This document shows positions 29,849 to 40,264 of a stretch of 64,000 nt of DNA, one piece after another. The notes beneath the pieces were generated by a model. It made no database searches and was not told the DNA's origin. It was given only the letters and a program-made list of their open reading frames with translations. The stretch comes from Novosphingobium sp. Its GTDB lineage: Bacteria > Pseudomonadota > Alphaproteobacteria > Sphingomonadales > Sphingomonadaceae. The position numbers and the translations under genes were made by a program. Within the stretch, counting starts at the first letter, position 1. The number at the start of each line of letters is the position of its first letter. The stretch is taken from positions 1 to 64,000 of the forward strand of contig JADJYM010000011.1 of assembly GCA_016719755.1 (NCBI GenBank). Direction: 5' to 3'.

Positions 29849-31442
29849 ATGAGCACGCAGCGGCCGGTCGCCTCGAACTGGAACTTCGGGGACATCCTTG
29901 ACGGCGTGGCCCAGACCATTCCGGGCGACCGTCCCGCCGTGGTCCAGGGCGACCGGGTCCTGACCTGGCGGGACCTGGACGCGCGCTCCAACCGCCTGGC
30001 CCGCGCGCTGTTCGCCGCCGGGCTGGAACCGGGCGACCGGGTCGCGATCCTGGCGCGCAACGCGATCGAATTCATCGAGATCGTCGCTGCGACCTACAAG
30101 GCGCGGATGAGCTGGGTGAACATCAACTATCGCTACACCAGCGGCGAGGTGGAATACGTCCTGGCCGACAGCCAGTCCCGCGCACTGTTCTACCAGGACG
30201 AGTTCGCCGAAATCGTTGCCCCGTCGTAACAGGTCCTGCCGCACCTGGCGCTAGTCGTCCCGATCTGCGCGGAGGGCGTCTACGAAGCGCTGGCCGGGCA
30301 AGGTGACGGCTCCCCACTGGGGATCGAGGCGCTCGCCGAGGACTGCCATGCTCTATACCGGTGGAACCACTGGTCAGCCGAAAGGTGTGGTCTGGCGGAT
30401 GGGCGATGCCCGCGCGGTCCAGTTGGAATCCCCGACCGTCAAGGCGCCGCCTGCGACGATGGAGGAACACCTCGCTGCGGTCGCCGCAAATACAGCGCCC
30501 GGGCGGATCATTCCCGCCTGCCCGCTGATGCATGGGGCCGGCACCAACAGCTCGATCGCCGAGCTGATGAACGGTGGCACGGTTGTCCTGCTGAAAAGCC
30601 GGGGCTTCGATCCGGAAGAGCTGTGGGACGCGGCGTCACATTGGGGCGTGACCCGAATCCTGATTGTCGGCGACGTGTTCGCGCGGCCGATGGCCGAGGC
30701 GTTGGCAGCCCATCCGGGGCGCTGGGATCTCTCGACGCTGCGGCTCATCTCCTCGGCAGGTCTGATGTGGAGCCGCGAGGTCAAGGCCGCGCTGGTCGAG
30801 GCATTGCCGCAGGTCACGCTTATGGACATTTTGGGCGCTTCGGAAGCCAGCAACTTCGCCTATTCCTTCACCACCGCCACCCATGCGACCCCAACCGGCC
30901 TATTCGAGGCCGCGCCGACGACAGTGCTGGTCGCATCGGATTGCTCGCGGATCCTGGACAGTGACGATCCGGGGCCGGGGCTACTGGCCCGCAAGGCGCC
31001 CTTCGCGCTGGGCTATCACGATGACCCTGCGAAGACCGCTGCCACCTACCGCGAGATCGACGGCGTGATGCTGGCGGTGCCCGGGGACATGGCCGAGCGC
31101 ACCGAAGACGGCCGCCTGCGCCTAATCGGGCGCGACAGCATGGTGATCAACACCGGCGGCGAAAAGGTATTCGTCGAGGAAGTGGAAGAGGCGCTGAAAC
31201 GGGCTCCCGGAATTGTCGACGCCATTGTGGTGGGGGCGCCCGATGAAAAGTGGGGCAAGGTCATCGTCGCGCTGGTCGAGACTGGCAGCGGCTTCGACGA
31301 GGGCGCAGTGAGGGCATGCCTGCTGCGCGATCTAGCCCCCTACAAGCTGCCCAAGCGCTTCATCCAGATGGACGAAGTGCCGCGCCACGCCAGCGGCAAG
31401 GGCGATTATCGCCGCGCTGCCTCGATCGCCGTCGAGGCATGA
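29849..31442 (+). pseudogene. Acyl-CoA synthetase (AMP-forming), interrupted
   Basis: N-terminal LTWRDLDARSNRLARALFAA, then a P-loop MLYTGGTTGQPKGVVWRMGD, GREVKA-like SREVKAALVEALPQ, GASEASNFAY, INTGGEKVFVEEVEEALKRA and C-terminal HASGKGDYRRA. A TAA at 30226-30228 stops the first frame, and a one-base shift near 30347 is also needed. Corrected size is about 531 residues. Start ATG follows the hydratase stop by 3 bases, so they form an operon. Confidence 0.82.
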
Positions 31443-31476
31443 TGCAACGGGCCTGGCCCATCCGGAACAGACGATC

Positions 31477-32651
31477 ATGAATCTGCAATTTGACAAGTCC
31501 GATCTGGCTTTCCGCAACGAGGTTCGCGAGTTCTTCGCGGGAAGCATTCCGGAAGAGTGGAAGACCCGCGTTCGCGCCGGGCTGCGGCTCGATCCGGTAG
31601 ACCTGATCGCCTATCAGAAGCGGCTCGCTGCGCGGGGTTGGGGCGCGCCGACCTGGCCGAAGGAGTTCGGCGGCACCGGCTGGAACCCCACCCGGCTGTT
31701 CATCTTCTGGTCCGAAGCCGCGCGCGCCGACGCGCCGATGCAATACCACCAAGGGCTCGAACTGATCGGACCGATCATCTACACCTACGGCTCGGCGGAG
31801 CAGAAGGAACGTTACCTGCCGCGCATCATCCAGTCCGAGGATTGGTGGTGCCAGGGGCTATTCGGAACCGGGCGCCGGATCGGACCTTGCCGCGCTGCGC
31901 CCGGGCGGAACGGGTGGGCGACCACTACGTCCTCAATGGCCAGAAGACCTGGACCAGCTATGCCCATGTCGCGCAGCAGATGTTCGTGCTGGCGCGCACA
32001 TCCCGCCGAAACGCGCCGTCAGGACGGGATTTCGCTGCTGCTGGTGCCGATGGACGCCGAGGGCTGCGGGTGCGCCCGATCGCGACGATGGACGAAAAGC
32101 ACCATACCAACGAGGTGTTCCTCGACGATGTCCGGATTCCGCTGGGCAACCTTGTCGGCGAGGAAGGGCGCGGCTGGACCTATGGCAAGGTCCTGCTCGA
32201 CCGAGAACGGATGGTCGCTGCCTGCAACGCGATCTTCCTTACCCAGATGGCGCGCGGCATCCGCCGCGCGGCCGAACGCAAGCTGGGCGGCATTGCGCTG
32301 ATCGACCGGCCGATTGTGGCCGCGAAGATCGCGCAATTCGAGATCGAGGTTCAGGCGTTGCAGGCCATGGTGCTGCGGCTGATGGACGAAGCCGCACGCG
32401 GGGCGGATTCCGGTCCGCGCGGATCGATGGTAAAACTGCGCTGGTCGCAGTTGCTGCAATCCGGGATGTCACTCTGGCTGGGGGCGATCGGGCCTGAAGC
32501 CGCGCATTTCGAGGGGCTGGACGGCGCGCCCGGTCATTTCGACATGCCCTATGCCCTGCAGGGCGCGCTCTATTCGCGGGTCACCACGATCTACGGCGGC
32601 TCCAGCGAGATCCAGCACAACATCATCGCGCGCCGCGCGCTTGGGCTCTGA
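31477..32651 (+). pseudogene. Acyl-CoA dehydrogenase 1, frameshifted
   Basis: The N-terminal domain starts MNLQFDKSDLAFRNEVREFF. ARGWGAPTWPKEFGGTGWNP and YHQGLELIGPIIYTYGSAEQ follow, then the FAD segment (a degraded FSEPGAGSDLA near 31860-31885), HYVLNGQKTWTSYAHVA and the C-terminal YGGSSEIQHNIIARRALGL. Indels near 31870-31905 and 31990-32040 split it. The pair with the next gene resembles the heteromeric dehydrogenases used for sterol and other bulky acyl-CoA substrates. Confidence 0.83.
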
Positions 32652-32664
32652 GGGGGCTTACACC

Positions 32665-33804
32665 ATGGACTTCGTTTACAGCGACGAGCAGCAGATGCTC
32701 CGCGATGCCGCGATCCGTTATGGCGGCCAAGCGTGGTCGGTCACGGACCGGATTGCGAACCTTGGCAGGAACGAACAATGGTCGCGCCAGCGCTGGGCCG
32801 AGATTGCCGAAATGGGCTGGCTGATGCTTGCAGTGCCCGAGGACCGTGGCGGGCTGGGCGGCAACCCGGCCGATGTCATGGCCCTGGCCGAGGGACTTGG
32901 GCGCAATCTGGTCGCCAGCCCGTTCGTCACCAACGGCGCTCTGGTTCCCGCCTTGCTGACGCATGCCGGCGAAGCGGGCGACGAAGTGCTGGTCGCGATC
33001 ATGGCCGGAACCGCTCGGGCGGCTGCGGGCCTGATCGAACCCGATGCCGGATACAACACGGCCAGCGTCGCGACCGAGGCAAGGCTTGCGGACGGCGCTT
33101 ACCGGCTGAACGGGGCCAAGGCCCATGTCGAGGATGGCGGCGATGCCGACTGGTTCGTGGTGTCCGCCCGGACGGGCGGCGGCGCGGCTGACCGCGACGG
33201 CATTTCGCTGTTCCTGGTCGCGCGCGATGCGCCGGGACTGGTCGTCGAACGGTTCCGCTCGGTCGACCAGCACCGCCATGCGCGGCTGCGGCTGGACGGC
33301 GTTCCGGCGATCCCCGTCGCTCCGCTCGATGAGGCGTTGCCGATCATCGAGGCGGCGGTCGACCGGGCGATCTGCGCGCACCTTGCCGAGGCGGTCGGAT
33401 CGATGGAGGCTGCGAGCGAGGCCACGCTGGAATACCTGCGCACGCGCCACCAGTTCGGTGTGCCGATCGGCTCGTTCCAGGTGCTGCAGCACCGCGCGGT
33501 AGACATGGCGGTGTTCTGCGAGGAGGCGCGCTCGATCACCTGCTGGGCGACGCTTTCGCTCGATCACCCCCGGCTGGAGAGGCGCCGCGCGGTATCCGCC
33601 GCCAAGGTCCGGGTCGGCCAGGCGGGGCTGCATGTCACCCGCGATGCGGTGCAACTGCACGGCGGCATCGGGGTCTGCGAGGAACTGCTGGTGAGCCACC
33701 ATCTACGCCGCCAGATGATGCTCGAATTCACGCACGGCACCAGCGATATGCACATCGGCCTGTTCGAAGCAGCCAACCGCGCGCTGCTCGCCCAGCCTGC
33801 CTAG
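32665..33804 (+). CDS. Acyl-CoA dehydrogenase 2
   Basis: 379 residues, uninterrupted. MDFVYSDEQQMLRDAAIRYG, PEDRGGLGGNPADVMALAEG, a weak FAD segment LIEPDAGYNTAS, YRLNGAKAHVEDGGDADWFV, RHQFGVPIGSFQVLQHRAVD and C-terminal QLHGGIGVCEELLVSHHLRR. The usual catalytic glutamate position is not obvious, which fits a partner subunit of a heteromer with the preceding gene (14-base gap). Confidence 0.88.
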   Translation: MDFVYSDEQQMLRDAAIRYGGQAWSVTDRIANLGRNEQWSRQRWAEIAEMGWLMLAVPEDRGGLGGNPADVMALAEGLGRNLVASPFVTNGALVPALLTHAGEAGDEVLVAIMAGTARAAAGLIEPDAGYNTASVATEARLADGAYRLNGAKAHVEDGGDADWFVVSARTGGGAADRDGISLFLVARDAPGLVVERFRSVDQHRHARLRLDGVPAIPVAPLDEALPIIEAAVDRAICAHLAEAVGSMEAASEATLEYLRTRHQFGVPIGSFQVLQHRAVDMAVFCEEARSITCWATLSLDHPRLERRRAVSAAKVRVGQAGLHVTRDAVQLHGGIGVCEELLVSHHLRRQMMLEFTHGTSDMHIGLFEAANRALLAQPA

Positions 33805-33824
33805 TCCACAGGAACGCAAGAATC

Positions 33825-35444
33825 ATGAACTCGGTAATCGCGGCCGACGCCGGCCCATTTCGCCGGATTGCCTCGTCATCGGCGCGGGTTTTGGCGGGAT
33901 GTATGCTGTCCATCGCCTGCGTGGCATGGGCCTGTCGCTCCATGCCATCGAACAGGGCGGGGACGTAGGCGGAACCTGGTACTGGAACCGCTATCCCGGC
34001 GCGCGCTGCGATGTGATGAGCATCGACTATTCCTACTCCTTTTCCAACGAGATCATGCAGGAATGGACCTGGAGCGAGGTCTTCGCGACCCAGCCCGAAA
34101 TCCTTGCCTATGCCAACTGGGTGGCCGACCGGCTCGACCTGCGGCGCAGCTACAGCTTCGATACCTGCGCGACGGTGATCGCCTATGATGACGAGCGGGA
34201 AATTTGGTCCGTCGGCACCGATACCGGGACCGTCTACGAGGTGAAATACCTGGTGATGGCGACGGGTCCGCTGTCCATGCCCAAGGCGCTCGACACTCCA
34301 GGAAGCGAGCGGTTCGGCGGGCTGCTGCTGCAGGCCCAGACCTGGCCGCACGAGCCGGTCGACTTTGCCGGCAAGCGCGTGGGCTTGATCGGGACCGGGT
34401 CCAGCGGAATCCAGATCGCCCCCGTCGTCGCCGCGCAGTGCGGGCATCTGACGGTTTTCCAGCGCACCCCCAGCTTTACCCTGCCTGCCCGCAACCAACC
34501 ACTCGATCCGGAATTCATAGCCCAGATCAAGGCCCATTACCCGCACCTGCGGGAGATGGCGAAAAATACCTTCACCGGCGGAATCCGGCCGGTATCGACT
34601 CGGCCATTCTTCAGCATCCCGGCCGAAGAACGCAGGAAACTGATGGACCAGGCATGGGAAGAGGGTGCCCTGCGGTTCCTGGGCCTGTTCTCGGACCTGC
34701 TGTTCGATGCCGAGGCCAACGAGTGCGTGGCCGAATATGTCCGGGGCAAGATCGCTGAAATCGTCGAAGATCCTGCCACCGCCGAACTGCTCACGCCGCG
34801 CGGCTATCCGATCTTTGCCCGCAGGCCCTGCCTCGACACGAACTACTACGAAACCTTCAACCGGCCAAATGTTGCCCTGTCCGACTGCATCGGCGATCCG
34901 ATCGAGGAAATCACCCCGGATGGCATTCGGACCCGCACGCGGCATATCGAGTTGGACATCATCATTGCTGCCAATGGCTACGACGCGCTGACCGGGGCCA
35001 TGCTGGCGATCAACGTGACCGGTCGCAATGGCGCGCGGCTGAGCGAGCACTGGCGCAATGGCCCTAGGTCGCACCTTGGGCTGATGATGCCCGGTTTCCC
35101 GAATCTCTTCATGGTTGCCGGGGCGAACGGCCCGTCCGCCCTGGCCAATTTTATCCTGCTCAACGAACAGAACGTCGACTGGATCGTCCGCTGTATCGAG
35201 CATCTGCGCGGCCGCGGGCTGTCAGCGATGGAGCCGACCCCCGAAAGCGAGGATCGCTGGATGGCGCAGGTCCAGGCGCTGGCGGAACCGTCGCTCTATC
35301 CGCGCGCGAACACCTGGTACACCGGCTCCAATATCGAGGGGAAGCCCCGCGGCATTCCCCTTCTATCTCGGCGGGCTCCCCCGCTACCGGGAGGTATGCG
35401 ATCGCGCGATCGAGGATTTCCGAGACTTCGAGTTCGCGAACTGA
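33825..35444 (+). pseudogene. Class B flavoprotein monooxygenase (Baeyer-Villiger type) 2, frameshifted
   Basis: Close relative of the enzyme at 24801: [50 protein letters not shown]. The signature appears as FGGLLLQAQTWP, with Gln where His is expected. Indels near 33858 (start) and 35357 (end) break the frame; the corrected C terminus is ...GLPRYREVCDRAIEDFRDFE and the stop lies at 35444. The two enzymes may act on successive intermediates or one may be a duplicate. Confidence 0.82.
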
Positions 35445-35509
35445 ACCCGATCGCCGCGGCCTGTCGTTTCAAGCACGGAGCCTGCCTGGTTTGATCTCAG
35501 AACTGCGGA

Positions 35510-35659
35510 TCATGCCAATACCGTGCTGGCATCTTCCATGATCATGCCGATCCTGGTTAAGAGATGTGTGATGAGTTCGCGGGTTTCGTCATCCATGGCC
35601 CGATCACGCCGTGACTGCGCCACGAAGTCCACCCGCAGCTTTGTCGCAAGTGCCCACAT
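35510..35659 (-). CDS. Small hypothetical ORF
   Basis: 49 residues (MWALATKLRVDFVAQSRRDR ... MIMEDASTVLA), rich in charged and helical residues. Its start lies at the border of recombinase-module copy 2. No family recognised; coding status is uncertain. Confidence 0.3.
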   Translation of the reverse strand: MWALATKLRVDFVAQSRRDRAMDDETRELITHLLTRIGMIMEDASTVLA

Positions 35660-35729
35660 TCCATTCGACTTCGCGTCCATTCCGAGCATTGGTGTGTTCA
35701 CTGAATCGCGGCCCTGATGAGGCGCCGCA

Positions 35730-35785
35730 GCCCTAACCGGCGTGACCGGCAGGGCCTTGGGTGGTGGGAGCAGCAAGGGTGCTGC
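35730..35785 (+). promoter_or_regulatory. Conserved two-hairpin leader, copy 2
   Basis: GCCCTAACCGG...CCGGCAGGGC and GCAGCAAGGGTGCTGC, in the same order and spacing as at 7399-7454 and 59978-60033. Confidence 0.4.
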
Positions 35786-35806
35786 CCTGGACAGGAGATC
35801 CACCCC

Positions 35807-36103
35807 ATGACCGAACCCACCACCACCAGGCGTCCCCGCCGCATGGCCCGCGAGCCGAAGCCCGAAGCTGTGAGCGCGCCGCCAGCTGCCAAGCCCCAGT
35901 CCAAAGCCGCGCTGGTCGAGGATCTGCTCCAGCGGAGCGGCGGCGCATCGCTTGATAATCTTTGTCAGGCCACCGGCTGGCTTCCGCACACGTGCCGGGC
36001 CTTCCTCACCGGCCTGCGCAAGAAGGGCAGGGCGCTCGAGCGCAGCAAGCGCGAGGATGGCGTGAATATCTACCGCATGGTCCAACTGCAGGTCGCAGCC
36101 TGA
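35807..36103 (+). CDS. DUF3489 domain-containing protein
   Basis: 98 residues, intact. LVEDLLQRSGGASLDNLCQA and GWLPHTCRAFLTGLRKKG match the other two copies, while the N-terminal linker (REPKPEAVSAPPAAKPQSKA) is the most diverged part. AGGAG precedes ATG 35807. Its operon partners are lost, so it would be made alone. Confidence 0.78.
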   Translation: MTEPTTTRRPRRMAREPKPEAVSAPPAAKPQSKAALVEDLLQRSGGASLDNLCQATGWLPHTCRAFLTGLRKKGRALERSKREDGVNIYRMVQLQVAA

Positions 36104-36296
36104 TGGGAAGGCAGCGCTACCTTAACCTCGCCAGGCTGGCCGAGCTGCCGGGCGAGGACCTCAAGGCCGAGTGGGCGCGCCGCTATGGTGCGCCTGCACC
36201 TAGCCTCTCGCCAGACCTGCTACCGCGGCAAGATCGTCCACAAGGGCAAGGTCTACCAGGGTGAGCACGAGGCCATCGTCGATGAGCAGCTGTGGG
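36103..36296 (+). pseudogene. DUF2924-recombinase deletion remnant
   Basis: Reads MGRQRYLNLARLAELPGEDL as far as SPDLL, then jumps at about 36221 to recombinase sequence in another frame (YRGKIVHKGKVYQGEHEAIV), which ends at LWD. It stops at 36264 in the DUF2924 frame. The join has only about two shared bases, so it looks like illegitimate recombination. Confidence 0.75.
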
Positions 36297-36407
36297 ATCC
36301 TGCGCCGCTTCCTCGCTGCCGGGCAGATGCCGGTGCTGCAGGGCAGCGGCGAGAGCCTTGCCGCCGTTGAACGGCGGCGCAGCGTGGAGGAGGCCGGCGA
36401 TGTCTGA
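36297..36407 (+). pseudogene. C-terminal tail of a ParB/DNA methyltransferase
   Basis: The frame ILRRFLAAGQMPVLQGSGES ... ends at a TGA overlapping the DUF5681 start by 8 bases. It matches the tail of the enzyme at 1907 (ILRRFTQVTGLEPRLEGES) in both sequence and position before DUF5681. The catalytic part was removed when the recombinase module joined here. Confidence 0.65.
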
Positions 36408-36792
36408 GCACGGCGACCACGACGATCCGCCGGTCGGCTACCGCAATCCGCCGCGCCATACCCGGTTCCAGCCCGGCCGCTCGGGTAATCCGCGCGGTCG
36501 TCCGCGGGCCAGGCGCGATGGTGCGAGCCTGCTCGGCGAGGTCCTCGGCGAGAAGGTCCGGGTCACGATGGGCGGGCGCAGCCGCAAGGTAACGGTCGAG
36601 GTGGCGATCCTGCTGCGGATGCGCGAGCAGGCGCTCAAGGGCGATCTCAGGGCTGCGCGCGAGCTGCTGGCGATGCGCCGGGCCAGCCTGGCCGAGACGG
36701 ACGGCGGGGCGGCCGTGCCGGCACTGGCGAGCGAGGACCTTGCGATCCTGCGCGAGGCCGGGATCGTGATCGGCGGGGAGGGCGAGCCATGA
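36400..36792 (+). CDS. DUF5681 domain-containing protein
   Basis: 130 residues starting MSEHGDHDDPPVGYRNPPRH, then TRFQPGRSGNPRGRPRARRD, the family hallmark. The conserved core GRSRKVTVEVAILLRMREQA follows. It is the shortest of the three DUF5681 proteins in the window and overlaps the terminase start by 4 bases (ATGA). The coupling with terminase supports a packaging-related or small-subunit role. Confidence 0.8.
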   Translation: MSEHGDHDDPPVGYRNPPRHTRFQPGRSGNPRGRPRARRDGASLLGEVLGEKVRVTMGGRSRKVTVEVAILLRMREQALKGDLRAARELLAMRRASLAETDGGAAVPALASEDLAILREAGIVIGGEGEP

Positions 36793-38209
36793 GCGCGGAC
36801 CCCGTACGGCTCTACGAGGCGCTGCTCCGACAGGACTTCCCCAGCTTCCTGCGCAAGTGCTTTGCCAGCGTGAACCCGGGCGAGGTGTTCCTGCCCAACT
36901 GGCACCTCGAGGCGATTGCCTGGCATCTCGAGCAGGTGCGCCGCGGCGCGATCCGCCGCCTGCGGATCGAGGTGCCGCCGCGCTCGCTGAAGTCGGTTGC
37001 GGCCTCGGTGGCGTTCCCCGCGTTCCTGCTCGGCCATGATCCGACCCGCAAGATCATCACCGCGAGCTACTCGGCCGACCTTGCCGCCAAGCACGCCGCC
37101 GATTGCCGCGCGGTGATGCGCAGCGCCTGGTATCGGCGGCTGTTCCCGCGCACCCGGATCAGCCCGGCCAAGGACCAGGAATCGAACTACCAGACCGCCG
37201 AACGCGGCTACCGCTATGCCACTTCGATCGGCGGCACGCTGACCGGGCGGGGCGGTGACATCCTGATCATCGACGATCCGCTCAAGCCCGAGGACGCGAT
37301 GTCGCAGGCGCGGCGCGAGGCGGTCAACGGCTGGTACAGCCGCACCGCGCTCTCGCGGCTCAACAACAAGGCGGTCAATGCCATCGTCCTCGTCCAGCAG
37401 CGGCTGCACATGGATGACCTCGCCGGTCACGTTGACGGTCTCGAAGACTGGACCGTGCTGCGCCTGCCGGCGATCGCGGAAGAGGACGCGGTGATACCGA
37501 TCGGGCCGGGCGGCTCCATCACCGCCGGGCGGGGGAGGTGCTGCATCCCGCCCGCGAGCCGCAGGCGGTGCTCGATGCGCTGCGCCGGGCACTGGGCAGT
37601 GCGACGTTCTCGGCGCAGTATCAGCAGCGGCCTGTTCCCGCCGACGGGGAGCTGGTACGCTGGAGCTGGTTCAGGCGCTATGCCGAAGCCCCGCCGCGAA
37701 GCTCGATGGTTATCCACCAGTCGTGGGACACGGCCTCCAAGCCCGAGGAGCATCACGACTACTCGGTCTGCACCACCTGGGGCGTGGTGGGCGACGCGCT
37801 CTACCTGCTCGACGTCGACCGGCAGCGGCTCGACTTCCCCTCGCTCAAGCGGCGGGTGATCGAGCTCGCCCGCCACTGGCAGCCGCGCACGCTCCTGATC
37901 GAGGACAAGGGCTCGGGCACCGCGCTGATCCAGCAGCTGCGCGCCGAGGCCAATGGGATCGTCTATCCCACCGCGTTCGTGCCGCGCGAGGACAAGCTCA
38001 CCCGGCTCCACGCCCAGTCAGCGCGGATCGAGGCCGGCCACGTCCATCTCCCCGAGCGCGCGCCATGGCTCGACGACCTGCGCACCGAACTTGCCGCATT
38101 CCCCCAGGGTCGCCACGACGACCAGGTCGATGCCATCTCCCAGTTCCTCGCCTGGCACTTCGAACGCATAGCAAGGACCATCAGGACCGTGAGACTCGGA
38201 GGGGTGTGA
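36789..38209 (+). pseudogene. Phage terminase large subunit, frameshifted
   Basis: The ATPase part has RIEVPPRSLKS (Walker A-like) and GGDILIIDDPLKPEDAM (Walker B with adjacent acid). The nuclease part has QSWDTASKPEEHHDYSVCTT, TLLIEDKGSGTALIQQL and GRHDDQVDAISQFLAWH. The frame changes near 37510-37535 (reading GPGRFHHRRAGEVLHPA after correction), giving about 473 residues. It cuts and packages phage or GTA-like DNA. No portal or capsid genes follow, so this is a remnant. Confidence 0.85.
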
Positions 38210-38339
38210 AACGATGTGGGTTGCTGGAATGATCCAGTCTCGGTCGCACTGGTCGAATGCTACGACGAGGCCAGGTCGCCTAAAGGGGGCGTGCGACTGA
38301 TCGTTTCTATGGCACTTCATTGCTAAACGCCTGGTCAAG

Positions 38340-38357
38340 CCAGATGGCGCCATTTGG
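38340..38357. promoter_or_regulatory. 18-bp near-perfect palindrome upstream of the XRE gene
   Basis: CCAGATGGCGCCATTTGG has a single mismatched pair. It lies in a 290-base gene-free stretch (38210-38500) ending at the start of a helix-turn-helix regulator, so it may be its operator. Confidence 0.4.
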
Positions 38358-38500
38358 CGAACAGGGAAATAACTATAGAGATATGTCGACGGTTTGGCTA
38401 ATCTGCCGTTGCTGTGTGAGCCTCGTCCCATGAGGCCTCATCACGATCTCGGCAGAAAGTAAGTTGTTGATCCCCGGACGTCTGATTTCAGGAAGTAGGC

Positions 38501-38841
38501 ATGCTCCAATCCAAGGAAGGCGTCCGGAATCAAGAAAATAACGGTGGTCCAAATCACATTGCGGCCTGGCGAAAGGCCCGGGGTTCTCGCAGAAGGAAAT
38601 CGCCGAGATGCTGGGTGTCACGGTGACCCATGTCTGGCTGCTTGAGCACGGCGAACGAAAATTGACCGCTAAATGGTTGCGACGCTTGGGGCAGGTACTC
38701 GGTGTTCCTGCCGGCACGGTCCTGGATTATGGCCCAGATGATCCTGAACCCGGGCTGCTCGGTTACTGGAGGGCGGCGAGCGAATCACAGCGAGCTAACA
38801 TACTCGCTCATATCCAGAATTTGCTGAGCAAGCCCGATTGA
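38501..38841 (+). pseudogene. XRE-family helix-turn-helix regulator, frameshifted
   Basis: Restoring one G in GCCCGGGGTTCTC near 38580 gives a protein of about 113 residues: WRKARGFSQKEIAEMLGVTV followed by THVWLLEHGERKLTAKWLRR, a standard XRE HTH_3, and a C-terminal helix (ESQRANILAHIQNLL). As given, only the part from 38608 is in one frame. It was probably the repressor of the adjoining phage-like remnant. Confidence 0.7.
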
Positions 38842-39263
38842 TGGCTGGAGCGACGTCAGTCGCGGTGCGCTCTAGGCGGCTGCTCGATTCCTTTCATAAA
38901 AGACCTAAAAACAAATGGATATAACTCATTTCTAAATCAGTTTGTCATGATGTGCACTTTCGATTTTGGACCTGCTTCAGCTCGGCTCACGACTTAAGAA
39001 TGTCAAAAAGAAATATAAAACAATATATTATAGATTATACGCCATCTTAAGTGTTAACCTTTGTTGGGCGGAGATCCCGAAGCTACTTCATGGCGAAGTC
39101 AGGGCCGAGCGTACTGTTGGTTCTGGTTGCCAAAAATCGGTCAGCGGGCGGGGAGAGGGCTCCAGCCAGCATCAGGGATGCGTCGGTGATGGTTGACGCA
39201 AAATTACGTGAAATCCTTTACGTATAATCCATCGTTAACCATTAACCGTTAGCCATCAGTCCC
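38842..39263. promoter_or_regulatory. AT-rich promoter region of the surface-protein locus
   Basis: No credible gene. A perfect TATAAT lies at 39223-39228, overlapping the palindromic TACGTGAAATCCTTTACGTA (39205-39224). TTAA-N3-TTAACC occurs at 39047-39059 and 39235-39247. TTAACC-type half sites resemble the alphaproteobacterial CtrA box, although the spacing differs from the classical TTAA-N7-TTAA. Confidence 0.4.
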
Positions 39264-40253
39264 ATGAAGATGGCTCATGGACATATATCTAAGGAAATGC
39301 AGATGGCCGCCGCCTGTGGTGTAGCATTCTGTCTGGCAGTGCCGACAGGGGCTAACGCGGCTGGAGCGAAAGCCGGCGTGGTGATCGAGAACACCGCTGT
39401 CGCCAGCTATACTGCCGGGGCGACTACCTCCACCATCCAATCGAACACGGTCAAGGTGCGTGTCGATGAGTTGCTGGACGTCACGCTTGCCGGTCTCACG
39501 AGCTCTGCATCTACCGGTTCAGGCAGCGAGGCTGTGCTCGCCTATTCGTTGGTCAACACCGGCAACGGACCCGAGGCCTTCCTCCTTTCCGCAGACCCTG
39601 CAGTAGTCGGGAACGATTTCGATACGCAAATCAAGGCGATCGCAATCGATAGCAACGACAATGGCACATATGATCCCCGGAGTGGATCAATTGCTGGCAT
39701 CCGGAGCCTCCACGCCGTCCGTCGAACCGACGGGACTTTGAAGGTGTTCGTGCTCGTCGCCATTCCATCGGACGCAAAAGACACCAAGACCAGCCAGGTT
39801 ACTCTCCGCGCTGAAGCTGTGACTGGAAGCGGAGCGCCGGGCACTTCCTTTCCCGGAGGGGAAGGCGGCGGCGATGCGGTGGTTGGTCAGTCCGGCGCCA
39901 ATGCGGCTGCTCTGGATTCCGCTGACGGTCCGGGCGGCGAGCGTTGCATTGACCAAGTCGGCATCGGTGATCAATCGCTTCAGGAATGGCCAGCCGATCC
40001 CGGGAGCCATAATCACCTACAGGATCGATGCGGCGGTCAGCGGATCCGCGCACAGTCAGGACCTTTCCGTGAGCGACAACATCCCGACCGGTACCACCTA
40101 TCAAGCTGGCTCCTTGCGCTCGATGGCAATGCGCTCAGCGACGCCTCGGACGCGGACGCGGGCGGTGCATCGGCAAACGGGATCGCCGTCCAGCTTGGAA
40201 CGATCACCGGCGGGGTTTCCCGCAGCGTCACCTTCAAAGTGAAAATCAACTGA
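39264..40253 (+). pseudogene. Exported DUF11-like repeat protein, frameshifted
   Basis: N-terminal signal sequence (MQMAAACGVAFCLAVPTGAN...A), then a domain opening GVVIENTAVASYTAGATTST, a calcium-loop-like IDSNDNGTYDP, and a DUF11-type C-terminal domain (NGQPIPGAIITYRIDAAVSG, SVSDNIPTGTTYQAGSL) ending VTFKVKIN. Two indels, near 39925 and 40125, cancel each other. It is the first of five consecutive genes with related beta-sandwich repeats. Function unknown. Confidence 0.65.
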
Positions 40254-40264
40254 GGAGTACGACC

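Larger units (their letters stand above)
35656..36296 (+). mobile_element. DUF3489-DUF2924-recombinase module, copy 2 (internally deleted)
   Basis: Starts with the same CATTCCATTCGACTTCG sequence as copies 1 and 3 and keeps the leader and DUF3489. About 1.1 kb is missing between the middle of DUF2924 and the middle of the recombinase, and everything after LWD is replaced by the tail of a methyltransferase gene. Confidence 0.75.

Noticed and set aside
37500-37540. Programmed frameshift in terminase
   Set aside because: No slippery heptamer is visible, and single-base defects of the same kind occur in many genes here, so an error or mutation is simpler.
38966-39196. 76-residue frame in the AT-rich spacer before the surface locus
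   Set aside because: No ribosome site, composition unlike neighbours, and it overlaps probable promoter elements.
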